A stretch of 64,000 bases of DNA from Pachypanchax playfairii (GCA_006937955.1 SSNP01000035.1:3735302-3799301), one strand, 5' to 3'. Positions 24,201 to 36,892 are shown, numbered from the stretch's first letter. The notes: a model not told the origin generated them from the letters alone. Program-made: numbers and translations.

Positions 24201-27200
24201 GCTGCCGGTTCCTGTGTGGTACTCGGTTCTGAAAGAGTGAGTGACTCACTTGAATAAAATAAAGCTACACAGAATGAAACGTATCTGTGTTGATGTGATG
24301 TGACGATCCGTTTCAGGTCTGGAGCTCTAACAGATGTGTTTCGATCAGCTCCGTCTCTGCCGTTGTGGAAATGTCTTGGCTACATTGTGCTGGTGGCGTT
24401 TGGGATCGAGCTGCTCGTAGGTGTCTTACAATTAAAATTTTGTATAGAGTTTATCATGTTGCACGCTGACAGCCTGGATGATTGTGATCCTCTACCGCCC
24501 CCAGGTGGTGAGTTTCTTCCATCGCGCCATGCTGACTCTGGGTCTGGTTGTTTTGTCTCTATGGCCCTTCCTGTCTGGACTCTTTGACAAAGCAAAGGTA
24601 AAAAAAGCAAGATGTCTAACACTGAACCAGGAAAAGTCCAAATCTTTTCATCTCTAATGGATTCAAAATAGATTTATTTATATTTTACAGCAACAAATTT
24701 CTCAGCCATGATAGTTTAATGTTATTTCGAATAAAACTAGACTTTTTTTTCATTATTATTTTGATTTTAGAAAAATCCTAAACTGTTCTTTTTATCATTT
24801 TTATCATTATAAATGTCATAATAAACACAGAATAATGAACCAAATCTATAAAAATCTGAAACTTTCTGAGTAAATTGAAACCATCTGCTTTTACATTATG
24901 TTCGTCTCCTTTTGTAATAATCCTGCAAACAGATTATCTTGAATTATTTTAGTTTTTAAATACATTTGCAGCTATCCTCTGCCTTTCATGAGAAACTAAA
25001 TCTACAATTCTATGCATTTTACATTACAAATTGGGAAACACGGTTGAAAAAAATACTTAAATTTTTACAATAGTTGAGTTTTTTTTGCGTTGATACACAA
25101 TAGTAGAATAAAAAATGTCTTTTTTTGCAATCTGAGGTCAATTAAAAATTAAAGTCAGTTCTAGTAGTTGATTTGAAACGTCCCACGAGCTTCCACAGAC
25201 TCTGGTAAAACAGCATATTTCTACCATGTTTGGTCTTGAAACAATCACCAAAAAAGTTCTTGAGTGACAGACATTCGTTTCTTTTGGTGATTTCTCAAGT
25301 GTCGTGCGAGAAGCAGTGATGAAGGAATGCTACTGTGTTTCTTGAGAAATCTTTGTGGGGGTTTTCGGTCTTTTACGAGCCTGATCTGTCTGTATGTGGG
25401 TCTTTTTGTATGGCTGATGTCTTTGCCGGGTCTCTCTGGAAAAACAGGTTTTGATTTCTATAAGAATTTCTAGTTAAATAAAGGCAAAATTTACTAGTCT
25501 CTATTTTCACAAGTTCAAACATTTCCACAGACGCCTACATTTGATTTCAACAAATAAGTCAGCTGTACACCAATGATAGGCGTATTGATTATGGATTTTA
25601 TTGGAATTATTTATTTAAAACAAAAAAAAAATAGATAAAAAGTCTCAGGAACTTTTCCTCCACTGTATTGCAGTTTATATTTATTCCCTGATGCACCCAC
25701 ATTGCTTTGAATCATTACTGCTTACTTACAGCTATTTTTGTTCCTGACTGTGTGCAGTTCCGTTCACTGAGCTGGTTTGTGGCCTGTCTGTGTTTGGCTG
25801 TTTTCCCCCTGATGCCTATTGTGGGCAGAGAGCCTGACCTGCATCTGGTGTGAGTACTTCCTTCATTTGCTTACACTTACAAGAAATAATGCTGCAGCAT
25901 TCCATCAAAAAAACCACACAGAAATGAGGTTCTGTTTAGGTTGAGACAGGTACAGGGAAATAATATAATAATAATAAGATTGTTGCCGTTTAAACCGGAG
26001 TTTCCTTCTAGAGTCGGGACAAAACAACAACACAGTCAAATTTGATGGGAGAGATTTAAAACATTCAAGTATTTGCAGATGATTTTAAGTGGGTTTCTCT
26101 GTAGGTGAAATTTGTTGTGCAATTTCTGATGCAAATTTGTCATCGGTAGCAAAGTAAAAGAGCATCAACTTTCCACTTCCAGAGTACAATAAAAGCAGAA
26201 TGTTCCTCCTGTTAGTCTTAACCACCCACATAATGAAATACAGAAAACTTAAGCTAGAACTGTAACAGGCTTGTTTTTTTCTCCCTTTTTAAATTACATG
26301 TCTTGTTGTTAATGACTTTAATTAGCTACAGTTCTCTTCTAAAACAAATAAAAAAGCGCACAGCAGCAGCACCTGCAGCCACGTCGAGAACAATGATCAC
26401 TGCAGTAACTTCAATTTTGTTTAGGGATACAACGATACCATTTTTTTCAAACTGACATAATACCAGTAATTGGATCTGAGTACTTGCCAATACTGAGTAC
26501 CAATGCCGATACTTGCCGATAAATGCAATGAATTGGAAGACAGGTTTTATTCTCTTCTCTTCTTGTTACAACAAATGATGGTGAAATTGATAAAAAAAAT
26601 ATTAGTAAAAAGGGACAACAAAACTAAAATTTCAAGTGAAAAATTAAAATTTTCTGTGAAATTGTTAGAGTTTCCGTATTTTAAGTGTCGGTTCACTAAC
26701 CAATATTGATACGAGTACATTAGAATGGTATCGGCCCTGATACCAGTATCAGTGATGGTGCATCCCTAATTTTATTTATGTTGGTTTACATATAATGTTT
26801 AAAGACTTAATTTTAAATTACACATGTACAAATAGTTACAATAAATAAACACCCAGATTCTAATTTATGGACAGTTTAACCCTCTTTTTAGCACCTTTTT
26901 GTTGCCGTAGTTGACTCAAACACATTTGAATACATTTCTCTGTTAAGTCTTACCTTATTTGAGTAATTTGATCATTTTTTATGAGCTAACCTTTAGATCT
27001 TTGGAAATTTTCTTGCCTTAACATTTAATAAAATGAACCCCACTTCAATAAAACCCGCTTAAATAAGGATAATTACCAAATTGTGTATGGTAGTGCTGTT
27101 TTTTTTGACATCCTGCCTGTTTCAAACATCAATACTTATTCAGGGAAATGTGACTGCTAATATCAAATATGGATGAGAGATGTGGTCAGACACTGAATAA

Positions 27201-30200
27201 TAAAGTATTAGTAGGTTTAATAACGACAATAGTAAAATTGATCCATCCAAATTTTGAAAATTGAAAATTTTCACCAGAAATCAAGATGTTAATTAAATAA
27301 AAGAGTTTACATTTGATTTTTGTTAGAAAAGACAAAATATTAAATGAAATCAGCTACAGTTTTTGGCTGATATCAGTCCCATTCTGACACTAATATCACA
27401 ATAAACTCATCTTAGACTGCCATTACCGGTAATATAAGCTCTTCCAGGGAGACACAGAACTCCCTGTTTTCCGTGCAGTTCCCAAATCTTTACCAGCAAA
27501 AAAGGCTTTAAAAAGTTCAAATCCTACTTTGACTAAATTATTTTTTTACAAAATCTAGAATTTGGTGACAGTTTTTGGTCACATTTTAAGAGCTCTTAAA
27601 GCAGTACTAAATAACTTAAAAAACTTTAAGCTAATGTTTTGAAACTTGTCTAAGTGGATGCTACAGCTTCATATTAGACCCTCTGGACCCTCCGATGGCT
27701 TTACAATAGAGTGAGCAACTTCAGTAGTTCAGGTTGCAGCTGTGAGTGGGCGGTTCCTTTGCTGCTTTACGGCAACAGCTATTTGTTGCAGCAGCGGTCG
27801 CCATTAGCTCCTATAAAGGCTAGCAGATAGCATTTTGGCTAACTGACCGGAGTTCGCTTTTTGTTGGCATTTTGTCGGAACATGGAAGAAAAAGGAAAAG
27901 AGAAACGTCTTCTTAGGCGAGGAAAATAAAGAGATATCGTTATCTGCAAAGCCGGTTCGAGCAATGGCCGTCTGAGACACGATTATTTACAACAGTTGTA
28001 GTACAGTTGTAATAAAAGCGTAAAAGTTATTTAGTACTACTTTAACAATAGAAGAACCAAGGGCTGGGTTTAAAAAATCGATTAATCGATTTAAATCGAT
28101 TTAAGAATAAAAAATCTAAATCGATTCAGAAAGCACTAAATCGATTTTTTAAAATATACATTTCCTTTTGTTACAGTTATGCCACATGCCACTGCTTCTG
28201 GATATTTTTAATAAAAACATGAATATTAAATGTATATAAAATACGCACTGTTGAAAGGCTGCTTCAGTATTTCATAAAAATTGCCATCTACGAATGTCTG
28301 ATATTCAAGAAATACTAATGTGACAGAAATATCTGAAAAAAGAATCGATATTGAATCGAATCGAAATTAATCGAAATCGAATCAATTTTTGCTCTTGTGA
28401 ATCGAATCGAATCGATTCAGGAAATTAGGAGTGATACCCAGCCCTAGAAGAACCTCATGTCATACATGTTTATTCTGACTGTACTTTTCTTCAAAACTGG
28501 TCAAATTATGTGATGGTACACCAAATAGTCAGTGTCATAACATGCAAGGAGAATAAAAACTAGTCACGATGTCATTACGCCAACGTTTTGTAGTGTTTTG
28601 TCCCTGAGGTTTGATGGTAAAGGGTTTTACTCCCATTCATACACATACTCACATGTCTGGTGGGGATAAACTACATATTGGAGGCAGGCTAACAGAAGCA
28701 AAGTCAAAATTAGGAGAGGAGATTGAAATTTGCAATGTGAAAGGAAAAGTTGAAATCTAACCATAAAAAGTTTGTAATTTGTGTTTGTTTGCAGCACGTT
28801 TGCAGGTCTACTCACCCTCTTCACTTCAGCTTGTTACCTCTGGTCTTCATGGCAGGGGACGTCGCTGCAGCGCAGTGACAGAAGGCAGTTTTTTATTCAG
28901 GTATCAACTCTACAAAGACATGTTTGTGTGTGTGTATGAGATATTTTGTTGAAACCGTTTCACCTCCCCCAGATGATCCACGTGGCCGTGTGCGCGTTTG
29001 TGCCGACCCTCACGCACTCCAGCCTGCAGCAGAAACGCGGCCTGCCGCTCCTCAATCAGATCATCAGCTGGAGCACATTGGGTATCTGTCAGACAGCGAA
29101 AAGTTTAACCCAAGTTTAATAACTTTCCCAAACAATATCAACCTTTTTTTTTTTTTTTTCTCAGCGTCATCTATAATAGTTCCCTTGCTGAGCTCAACGC
29201 GCCTTTTCCATCGACTCCTCAGCATCTTCTTGTCTCTAACAGCCACGTACCTGCTCCTCAGCACAGGGTACGACCAAACAGGAGTTTAACCACCTCAGAT
29301 TTGATGGAAAGATATATAAATTACGTTTCTATTTTCCCTCGGTTAGCTCAGAGGCCTTGTTTCCACCCGCCTTATCTTGGCTGATGTTCGCGTGGATCAA
29401 CATCGAACAGGAGGCCCTACTTGCTCAAGGGGTTCCAGGCAGGCAAGAGGTAGAAATGTAAATGTAAACATATGTGTGTATTTTTCCGCTTTTTCTTTAC
29501 CATAACGCTGTTACCACCAATCATCTGATCATCTGTGTTGTTTTTCTTTTCTTTCAGCTATCCACCATTGATTTCTCAGCAAATATCGACATCACCAAAA
29601 TCCGACAGTTGAAGCTTGATGACATCCGTAGATCATATTTTTTTGTATCCTTCCTTTGAGTATTTGGACAGAAGCAAAGTCATATGAACTGGTAGTGGAT
29701 AAATGGATAAGTTCTGTTTAAATTAGCATGTTTTTCCTTGATCGTACATCTTCAGGTCTTTTTTATAATAACAGCCTTCTTTGGCACCGGGAACATTGCG
29801 TCCATTAACAGGTATAAACCTGGTTGCGTGTCTTCGTCCTTAATTGCATGTTGTTGTGTTCTAAAAGGGGGAAGTGTCACTGGTTATCTGCTTCACATGG
29901 TCTCACTGTCAATATGTTGGGTTTTTTTTAAATTGTACATCCTCGTTTGAATACAGGAAGCTGACGAGTCAAGTGTGAAAAGGAAGCTCAGACTCCGTGG
30001 AGTATTTTTATGCTGATTAGTTCAAATTAACTGTGTACATAGATCATTCAAAAAAATCTGTCACAAAGATCCCGAGTGAAGTTTGTTTTGGTGAATAAAC
30101 TTTTTAAAATAACTTAAAGGAAGATTTTAGTGAGCGATTTTTAGTAGTTACCGTTTTTTTCTTCTTCTTCTGCTTTTTTTTGCAGCTTTGACCCTGCATC

Positions 30201-32196
30201 TGTTTATTGCTTCCTTACTGTTTTCAACCCATTCATCATGGGAGGGCTCATGATGTGGAAGGTAAATGTTAAAATATAATCCTACTGTTTTACTCCTCTT
30301 ATCTTTTAGATATTCTTCTGCTTTTCACTCTACAGATTCTTTTATGACTTGAAAAAAAAACGGAATTTCTAATTTATCCGTTTTATAAAAGCTCGATTAC
30401 GACAACTACTTAAATTATCTTTTGTTTTCTGTCAGGTTATTATCCCATTTGTCATCGTAATGTGCACATTTGAAACCATCCAAGTCTCAACACAGCTCTC
30501 ATCAAGAAGGTGGTCTCCATGTTACCTTTAAAACTTCCAGACTTGTAGAGTTTAAGCTCTTTGGATTTGTCTGTGTAAGATCACGGCTTCTTTTCTGTTC
30601 CAGCTTGTTCCTGATTGTTCTGGTGATATCGGATGTGATGGCTCTGGTAAGACATTGTGTGAACACTCGAAAGGTTTTGGTTTAAAGACCCACTCCAATG
30701 AAAATCCTGTTTTTCATGTTGTTAGCATGTTCTTGTGGCATTTTTCTGATGCTAGAGGAGATATTTTAAAGAGGCCCTTGAATTAAAAACTGATTTTCTG
30801 AGGTTTCTGTTGAATATTTTAGCTCCACAGGTGTTCTTACCTTCATAGTGGGTGTGAAAACAGGTCAACAACTTCTCTTTCAGTTTTTATCTCTCAAACT
30901 ACGCAGGTGGCGATAACACCCGAGTTCGAACGGTCTGTATCTATTTCGTCACAACTCCTTTGTTCGTTAGTATTCGGCAGCTCCAGCAGTTTAAACCACA
31001 CCTAGCATGCTGCTAGCTAAAAGCTGTAGCATTAGACGTATCAAACAGGAAGACTCGACGTCTGCTGTTGCCATGCACAGCGGGGCAGGAAACAGTATAC
31101 CTTGCTCTCATAGGCTAGTTTGTTAGCCAATCAGAGTCCAGCAAATCTGAATAATGAATATGAATGAGCTGCTGCTCGAGGCCTAACGGAAGGAGCCGGA
31201 ACCACCCGAATTTTAACGCAGACAGATGGAAAGGTCTGTTAATAAGTGTTTTCTAACGTTTTTTAGATATAAAATGTTTCATATTACAGGTTAATACTTA
31301 AGAAATAACCACAAAGTCCTGAAATTTGTATGAAATGGCCTCTTTAAGAAAATTAAGCTCAAAATTATTCTTATTAAGTATTTCTGCATTCAAATCAATG
31401 AATTAGTAGCAGACGCAAAAATGTGGTCTTAAAAAAGGGTCAGTTTGTGACGTTAGAAAAGCCACTGGGCGGCTAAAAGCTCCTTTCTGCGCTAGCTGTA
31501 AGCTAGCGGTAGCTTAAACAGAGAACTCTCAGCAGCACAGAGGTGAGCTGCTAATGAGCTACTGCTGCTATGCAGAAACTACTTCCTAGAAAACAGCACA
31601 AGGTGATTGGAGTGGGTCTTTAACCCTTTAATTTCTGAAGTTGCTGAATTACACCAGCTCCTTCTTCTGAATTAAACTAAATGTAGCATTTGTAATTTTA
31701 CGTGCCTTCACCAGTTGACCAGTTGATTTTAACATAACTTTTATGTGCAGTCACATATAAAACATTGGAGTAAGAAAGGAAATCAAAACGGAATCAATTT
31801 GCTGAGACAAGTGGCGGTTAAAGGGTTAAATATGGATCATTTTTCCCAAATAAAAAGTTGTAGAATCTTTTTGTGATTTTAACATAATGACTGTTAAACT
31901 TGCTCCTCCTCAGCATTTCTTCTTCATGGTGCAGGACTATGGAAGCTGGTTGGACATTGGCACAAGGCGAGTTAACAAAAGAAATAGTTTGTTTACTGAT
32001 TAAATAACTTCACATACTTCCATTATTTTTATTGACATAAAAAAATGTGTTTTTTGTTTGTGTCCATTACAGCATCAGTCACTATGTGATAGTGATGTCA
32101 ATGACAATCTTCCTGATGCTGCTTAGTGTGGTTACACACCTTCTCACCTCAAAAAGACTCTTCCTGTGGAATAAACCCAAAATGCACTTTCCTTAA
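19296..32196 (+). CDS. pign: pign, GPI ethanolamine phosphate transferase 1; complete, 28 coding exons
   Basis: PIGN is an ER multi-spanning enzyme that adds ethanolamine phosphate from phosphatidylethanolamine to the first mannose of the GPI anchor. Coding exons: 19296-19522, 19626-19747, 19875-19973, 20118-20224, 20355-20479, 20615-20745, 20858-20977, 21067-21107, 21196-21255, 22119-22211, 22336-22391, 23420-23498, 23816-23998, 24097-24236, 24317-24416, 24505-24597, 25758-25849, 28795-28900, 28973-29081, 29165-29267, 29347-29449, 29558-29644, 29756-29811, 30186-30261, 30436-30509, 30604-30646, 31914-31966, 32073-32196. They sum to 2802 bp, 933 residues, against about 931 in human, with phases consistent at every junction. 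An N-terminal membrane anchor (about 5-26) precedes the luminal catalytic domain, then a many-helix C-terminal domain. One intron uses a GC donor (31967). The polyadenylation signal is at 32491. Confidence 0.97.
21291..21966. mobile_element. TTAA-flanked MITE family 2, unoccupied copy (pign intron 9)
   Basis: TTAA flanks at 21287-21290 and 21967-21970. Ends are AGATCCACTCCAATC on the left and GAGTGGGTCT on the right. It contains an internal direct duplication of about 197-bp period: the segment beginning CTTACAGCTAGCGGAG occurs at about 21535 and again at about 21732. It supplies the empty target for the nested insertion at 30770. Confidence 0.8.
22119..32196 (+). CDS. pign: pign exons 10-28: linker and multi-spanning C-terminal PigN domain
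   Basis: After the luminal linker (FKAESMYTNAVQVLEQFK), exon 13 encodes LVYYHTYDRFFLG, the start of the membrane domain. Hydrophobic helices follow through SISHYVIVMSMTIFLMLLS near the C-terminus. The PIGN hallmark TAFFGTGNIASIN spans 29774-29811 and the next exon. Two junctions need care: exon 12 ends at GCT before GTGAGT (23498), and exon 15 ends at CTC before GTAGGT (24416). The alternative donors 4 bp downstream break the frame. Confidence 0.93.
22427..22810 (-). mobile_element. TTAA-flanked MITE family 1, copy C (pign intron 11)
   Basis: Reverse orientation. The end beside exon 11 is TTAA (22423-22426) then AGAGGCCATTTCAC, only 31 bp after the exon 11 donor. The other end is truncated near 22810. 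The rest of this intron (22811-23419) shows nothing identifiable. Confidence 0.8.
23553..23760 (+). repeat. Teleost tRNA-type SINE fragment (pign intron 12)
   Basis: Contains GGAGTTTGCATGTTCTCCCC, a TTTTCTCCCACAGAC segment, and a CTGGCGACCTGTTCA-like tail, the body of a very common fish SINE. The tRNA-like head is missing. It is homologous to 42240-42540. Confidence 0.6.
24598..25757. other. pign intron 16 (1.16 kb), nothing recognised
   Basis: AT-rich with no identifiable repeat, RNA gene or exon. The flanking exons join in phase without needing anything in between. Confidence 0.6.
26422..26768 (+). mobile_element. hAT-like MITE (TAGGGATGCA type), copy 1 (pign intron 17)
   Basis: Starts TAGGGATACAACGATACC and ends GGTGCATCCCTA. 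The flanking 8-mers ATTTTGTT (26414-26421) and ATTTTATT (26769-26776) match 7 of 8, as expected for a hAT target duplication. Related copies are at 37818-38690, 49209-49582 and 53716-54090. Confidence 0.8.
27601..28041 (+). mobile_element. TTAA-flanked MITE family 3, short copy (pign intron 17)
   Basis: TTAA flanks at 27597-27600 and 28042-28045. Ends are inverted repeats AGCAGTACTAAATAACTT (left) and, read inward, AGTAGTACTAAATAACTT (right). A short basic remnant (MEEKGKEKRLL then a stop after RRGK) near 27882 resembles the start of the ORF at 40258-40443. A longer relative lies at 35168-36892. Confidence 0.8.
28059..28445. mobile_element. hAT-like MITE with a perfect 8-bp target duplication
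   Basis: Ends are AAGGGCTGGG and CCCAGCCCTA, with GAAGAACC duplicated exactly at 28051-28058 and 28446-28453. The interior is rich in ATCGATT and AATCGAATCGA runs. It sits 13 bp beyond the right TTAA of the preceding MITE. Confidence 0.85.
30686..31619. mobile_element. TTAA-flanked MITE family 2, interrupted by family 1 (pign intron 26)
   Basis: TTAA at 30682-30685 and 31620-31623. Ends are AGACCCACTCCAATG and ATTGGAGTGGGTCT. A complete family-1 element (30770-31343) sits inside. Relative to the copy at 21291-21966 it is in the opposite orientation. Confidence 0.88.
30770..31343 (+). mobile_element. TTAA-flanked MITE family 1, copy D (complete, nested)
   Basis: 574 bp with AGAGGCCCTTGAAT at the left and ATGAAATGGCCTCT at the right, flanked by TTAA at 30766-30769 and 31344-31347. 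The same target without insertion is seen, reversed, near 21881-21895 (CTTAAG in the family-2 copy), so the element duplicated TTAA on insertion. Confidence 0.9.
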
Positions 32197-32490
32197 TTAA
32201 ACATTTACATTTGCCAGATATGACAATTTTTTAAAGGTATATTTTCATTATTGTTCTACTGAACCCATTTTTTTTTTATTTCAGGCAGCATTTTTTCATA
32301 GGTGATTAATTTGGCTAAGGCTACTTGAATATTTACTGTAAATTAAACCTTTACCACAGTGTCAGATTTCTTAATGAATTAAACATTCTACGATTTCCTG
32401 TGACGATATGCAAAGTTTGTTGTTGTCGGTGCTACTGAAGAGGAAAAGGGAATGTTTGCTTTTTTAACTTTTTGCATTATGTATTTAACC

Positions 32491-32496
32491 AATAAA
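32491..32496 (+). terminator. pign: pign polyadenylation signal
   Basis: AATAAA about 295 bp after the pign stop codon. It is the best canonical hexamer in a suitable position for the last exon. Confidence 0.65.
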
Positions 32497-32898
32497 AATT
32501 TAGGAATGAAAATTAAATAGTGTGTTTGTTGACTGTTATACACATAAATGCAGAAGTCAATCCAGTCAGAACTGCGGACTTTATCAGCATATTGGTGGGT
32601 TTGCAACGTCAAGACAGTAAATATTTGGTTATAGAGCATAAGGAAAGGTGTTACTTACAAACTAATCACCAGAGCATTAAAAATGAGTAAGGAGTTACAA
32701 ACCCAATCGAAACTCTACCTTAACACAAATGCAGCTTCTGGTTTGTTCGTTTTTTCAACATCTAAAAGTGGTTTTCCGGTTTAGTTGCTATATACAATCT
32801 GCATTTTTAGATCAAATCATCATAGTTTGTTTATAAAGTTTACTACTTATATAGTCGCGTGATCTGACCTTAACTAATGTGTGGAAAAGGTCATTTAA

Positions 32899-33779
32899 AG
32901 GTCCTGTATCCTACTATTTTACAGCTTTCAACATGATAAAATGTTACCGTTGGCATCATACAGTATTAATTTGTCTTAAAATTTAACATATGGTCTTGAG
33001 TTATTCTTTGACCAGGAAGTCAAATGCTTGGTTTCACTAAAATCCTGCCTCTCCCCTGTGAGTGCCGCCATTTCATGACGTAGCCTCGAACCCCGGCCTG
33101 GCTGCAGCGAAGCAGCATGGACAACAGACACACCCCCAAAACTTTGTAAACAATTCAATAATGAGGGAGGAGCGTAGTATGGAGCCCTACCAGAGTCTGA
33201 CAGTGAGTTTGAAGCTTCATTAATGGCATGTAGCTAGCATTTTCATTTACTTACTGGTTTGGTCATTGCATGTATTTATTGCTGGAACTGCACTGGCTGT
33301 ATATAAGAGTTTATCTCTCCAACAGTCTGCTTTGGTACTGGTCAAAGGTTCGGGAAGCAGTCATCGGTGGAATGACGGTCACATACAAACATGCTGCCGC
33401 TGGTTAGAACGCGGGATTCCGGAGAGAAACTCGAGCCATTTTTTGTAACTCTCGCAGCCAAATGCACATTTTCACAGAGACGTTTTTAGAAAATAAAATA
33501 TTACAAAAATACTACAAAACGGTGGTACTTACTGTCTTGCTTCAGACTCTCACAGCTCCGGGGAGGGGGGCGTGTTTCATCTGCAGGGGCAGCAGGTCCT
33601 GGTGTAACATTGTTACATCACTCAGTTGTTTTCCAGGAGAGAGTGGAGCAGCTGCTCAGAGCGCAAGATTCAGGAGGATTACTGTGTATTAAACTAGAAT
33701 CCACTCTGGTTTATTTTAAAATAAGGAAATAGCATCATAACATGGTTAGAAGCTCCAAAAAGTGCATGATATAAGACCT
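32899..33779. mobile_element. TTAA-flanked element, family 4
   Basis: TTAA at 32895-32898 and 33780-33783. Imperfect inverted ends: left AGGTCCTGTATCCTAC, right read inward AGGTCTTATATCATGC. 881 bp with no coding motif recognised. It lies just past pign. Confidence 0.7.
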
Positions 33780-34056
33780 TTAAGGCTGGTTTATTGCTTC
33801 ATGACTAAGAAAAGCCCAGTCGACTTACTACCAACCAGAGATAGACTTTGGCAATGTCAAATTTATTGTGTCATAGTTTATTAGAAAATACCTAATGAAG
33901 TAAACTAAGTTCAGGCATTTCATTCTCATTTTTTTGGAGTTAATTATGTTTTTTTTTTTTTTTAAATAAATCTGTGCAGTAAAGCTGCAAAATGACCACA
34001 ACTTCACTAAATGCAGCTCCTTTAATTAACCAGTATCACCTCTTCAGCTAAAACAG

Positions 34057-34165
34057 GTCCGTCCGTCCGTCCATCCATCCATCCATCCATCCATCCATCC
34101 ATCCATCCATCCATCCATCCATCCATCCATCCATCCATCCATCCATCCATCCATCCATCCATCCC
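34057..34165. repeat. (TCCA)n microsatellite
   Basis: A run of about 25 tetranucleotide units, beginning with three TCCG variants and then uniform TCCA. Confidence 0.97.
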
Positions 34166-35167
34166 TACCATTCACACACACCATATAAGGCTAATATACA
34201 TAGACGTGCAATTTAACTTAGCATGCATGTTTTTGGACTGTGGGAGAGAACTAGTTGAAACATGTACATACACTGGGAGAACATTTAAACTGCTGGAGAA
34301 GAATAAAGATGAGCTCGCTGAAGTCCAGATTTCTACCTGAACCTAAAGAGAACTGTGCAGAAATCAAAGTTCTCAAACCTCAATCATCAGAACAAACACT
34401 GGAAAACAGAGTGGAACAAAACTATTTAAAGTCAAACGGTAAACAGCTGCTTCAAAACCCACCCTGCTTGAGTTCTCATTGTTTAAAGTTCTGTCGTTTC
34501 CTGAGTTGTTCATGTTTGCAGGGATAAAAAAAAAATAAAAACAACATACAGTTGCAGTTGGAAGTTGATCATTTCAGATTCCCTGTTTACAGTTTATGTA
34601 TTAACTGAAGTTGCCAGAATAACAATAGAGTTAAGATAGTTCAAGATTTGAACAAGACTGATGAAAATGGAGAAAGAGTGAAGCTCAAATGTTAGCTTAC
34701 ACAGTGCAGGTAGGATCAGGGACCGTGCCCAAATTAATGCTCTTTATACTGATAAAACATTCTGACAGTGGTCACCACCTTTATATTGTCTAATAATTAA
34801 TATTTCTGAAGTAAACAAAGAGTTAAATTGTGTTTTGGCATTTAAAATAAAGAATTCTGTATTCTGATGCTCGTTAAGGAGTTACTAGAAGAGCACTAAT
34901 CAGATCTGTCTGACAGATTTTAATGTGAACCAGACGTTATATTTGTGACATATTTGACAGTCAGGTTTTATGAATGTGAGTTAAACCAGATCTGGGAGAA
35001 GTCTTTTAAAAAGTTACCCTTGTTGCCACAATATTTCTGGGAGCACCAATTACCTCTTGTTGCTTTTAGAACAACACGCGTATAAGAAAACAAAAATAAC
35101 AGTTTGGTTAATTTATAGTGGGCGTGGACTTGAATGGTAATAGAAAATTAAATATGAAATCATTTAA

Positions 35168-36892
35168 AGCACCACCAAATAACTTTTCCATAACCGTGTC
35201 TCAAACAGCCGTTGCTGAAACCGGTGTTCTATTGAAATATGCTACCTGTTGAGATGTGCTACCGATTCCTTTTGCGCATTTACCGTTCCACAGTCTTGAC
35301 TTCAATAAACAGATTTATTGTTTGTTTTTGTTTCTATATTTTTACCTAAATACATTTAACCTATAAAAGAAATTCTACTAGGACAGAAACACTAAATATG
35401 ATGTTATTTTTACTTTCTTTGCATTGTCAAAGCGACAGTCAAATGTTTGGACAAACCCTTAGAAGAGGGCCCCAACAATGGCTGATAAGGACCCAGAGGG
35501 CTTTTATATAGAAAATGACTGTGTCCAAATTCAGGGTCTGCATATTTTTTTCTTCAAATACTTCCTCGAAATGCGTACTATTTTTCCCCGAATTTTAAGG
35601 ATGGGTCTGGTGTATCCTTTCACGTTCTACGTATCCTATAATTCTTTTCGGCAATTCAGCAGAGAGTTTAAACCAATGACAGACAAAGCGAGAGGTAGTG
35701 TAGAGGGAGAGGAGTCTGCACTCAGATGTAAGTTTAAAAAAAAAACTAGCGGTAAAAGAAGTACATTCTTACAGCGCTGACCTTCCGTAATTAGGTCTTT
35801 GGTTTTAGTGTTAAACATGTTTACATCTCTAAAAACGTTCCCGTTCGTATCTCCTGTGTAAGTATTTACACACACGGTAATTTCTTGTTAGTGATTTAAG
35901 CTTTTTCAAATATGTTTTAGGGATGAAAGAGCAGAAAAACACCTTTATAAAACGTGGTGGAGGTACAAGAATAAATCTATATTTATAAATCTATATTTAT
36001 AAATCCTATTTTCAGGCAGACAGCAGTGAGGAAGAGGAGGACACGGATGAAGAGCTCTCATCAAGTTTTTGGTTTTATGTTATAAACTTCTTCATAATAA
36101 ACTGATTAAAAGAATTACTTCTTATAATTCATCGTGTTTACTTTTTATTTCCCTTTTTTATAGTAAATGGATCGTTTATGAACAATAAAATGAACTTTAT
36201 ATTGGCTCATTAGAGTTGTTTAATGACGTGTAGAAAATATTTATGACACAAAACTCAATAATATACAGAAATAAAACTACTTACAGAACACGACAACATT
36301 TTAATAAGTAATTGCAGAATAAACGTGAGAAGAAGGACACCTCGTTCATGCTCCATTTTCACTGCTTTTTTTTTAGCATCATCATGGTTGCTAGGTGACA
36401 AGACATGCGCAGAGGGTTAGGGCGAGAACAGAAGGAAGGATAGAAGCACCCAAATTCACAAGACACTAACTTCCGAATTTTGCGTTCTTGAAGGAACCGT
36501 CCTCATTAGACCGGTAAGGAAGGACTCTCAGTAGTATGCAGACCCTGAATTTGGACACAACCAACATCAGGGAAAGATCATAAATATATGATTCAATAAT
36601 TAACAGGACACACTCGCCATAAACAAGTATACTATATAAACTTCTAATGACATCTCATTATGAAATAAGTTGTGAATTCGTACTATAGCAGAATTTTTCT
36701 TCAGGGCAGCATAAATCACCAGAACACCCCTTCCTGCTGCGACCCGAATTACTCAAGTTATTTAGTCCACTGCAAAGCCATCGGAGGCGCACAGAGTGTC
36801 TAACATGAAGCTGAACATGTTTTTTGGTGAGTATCCACTTAGACAAGTTTCAAAACTGTAGCTTAAAGTTTTAAAAGTTATTTTGTACTGCT
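35168..36892 (-). mobile_element. TTAA-flanked family 3 element, interrupted by another transposon
   Basis: TTAA at 35164-35167 and 36893-36896. The ends (AGCACCACCAAATAACTTTT left; AGCAGTACAAAATAACTTTT right, read inward) and subterminal sequence match 27601-28041 in reverse orientation. A 1,040-bp inverted-repeat element (35520-36559) lies inside. Confidence 0.75.
35520..36559. mobile_element. DNA transposon with 25-bp perfect inverted repeats
   Basis: Positions 35520-35544 (TGTGTCCAAATTCAGGG...) are the exact reverse complement of 36535-36559. Flanking AC dinucleotides on both sides suggest a 2-bp target duplication. The end sequence resembles fish ISL2EU/IS4EU-type elements as remembered; no transposase ORF is visible. 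Confidence 0.8.

Noticed and set aside
35478..35780. 100-residue plus-strand ORF (MADKDPEGFY...)
   Set aside because: It starts in one transposon and crosses the terminus of a nested one, and shows no family resemblance.
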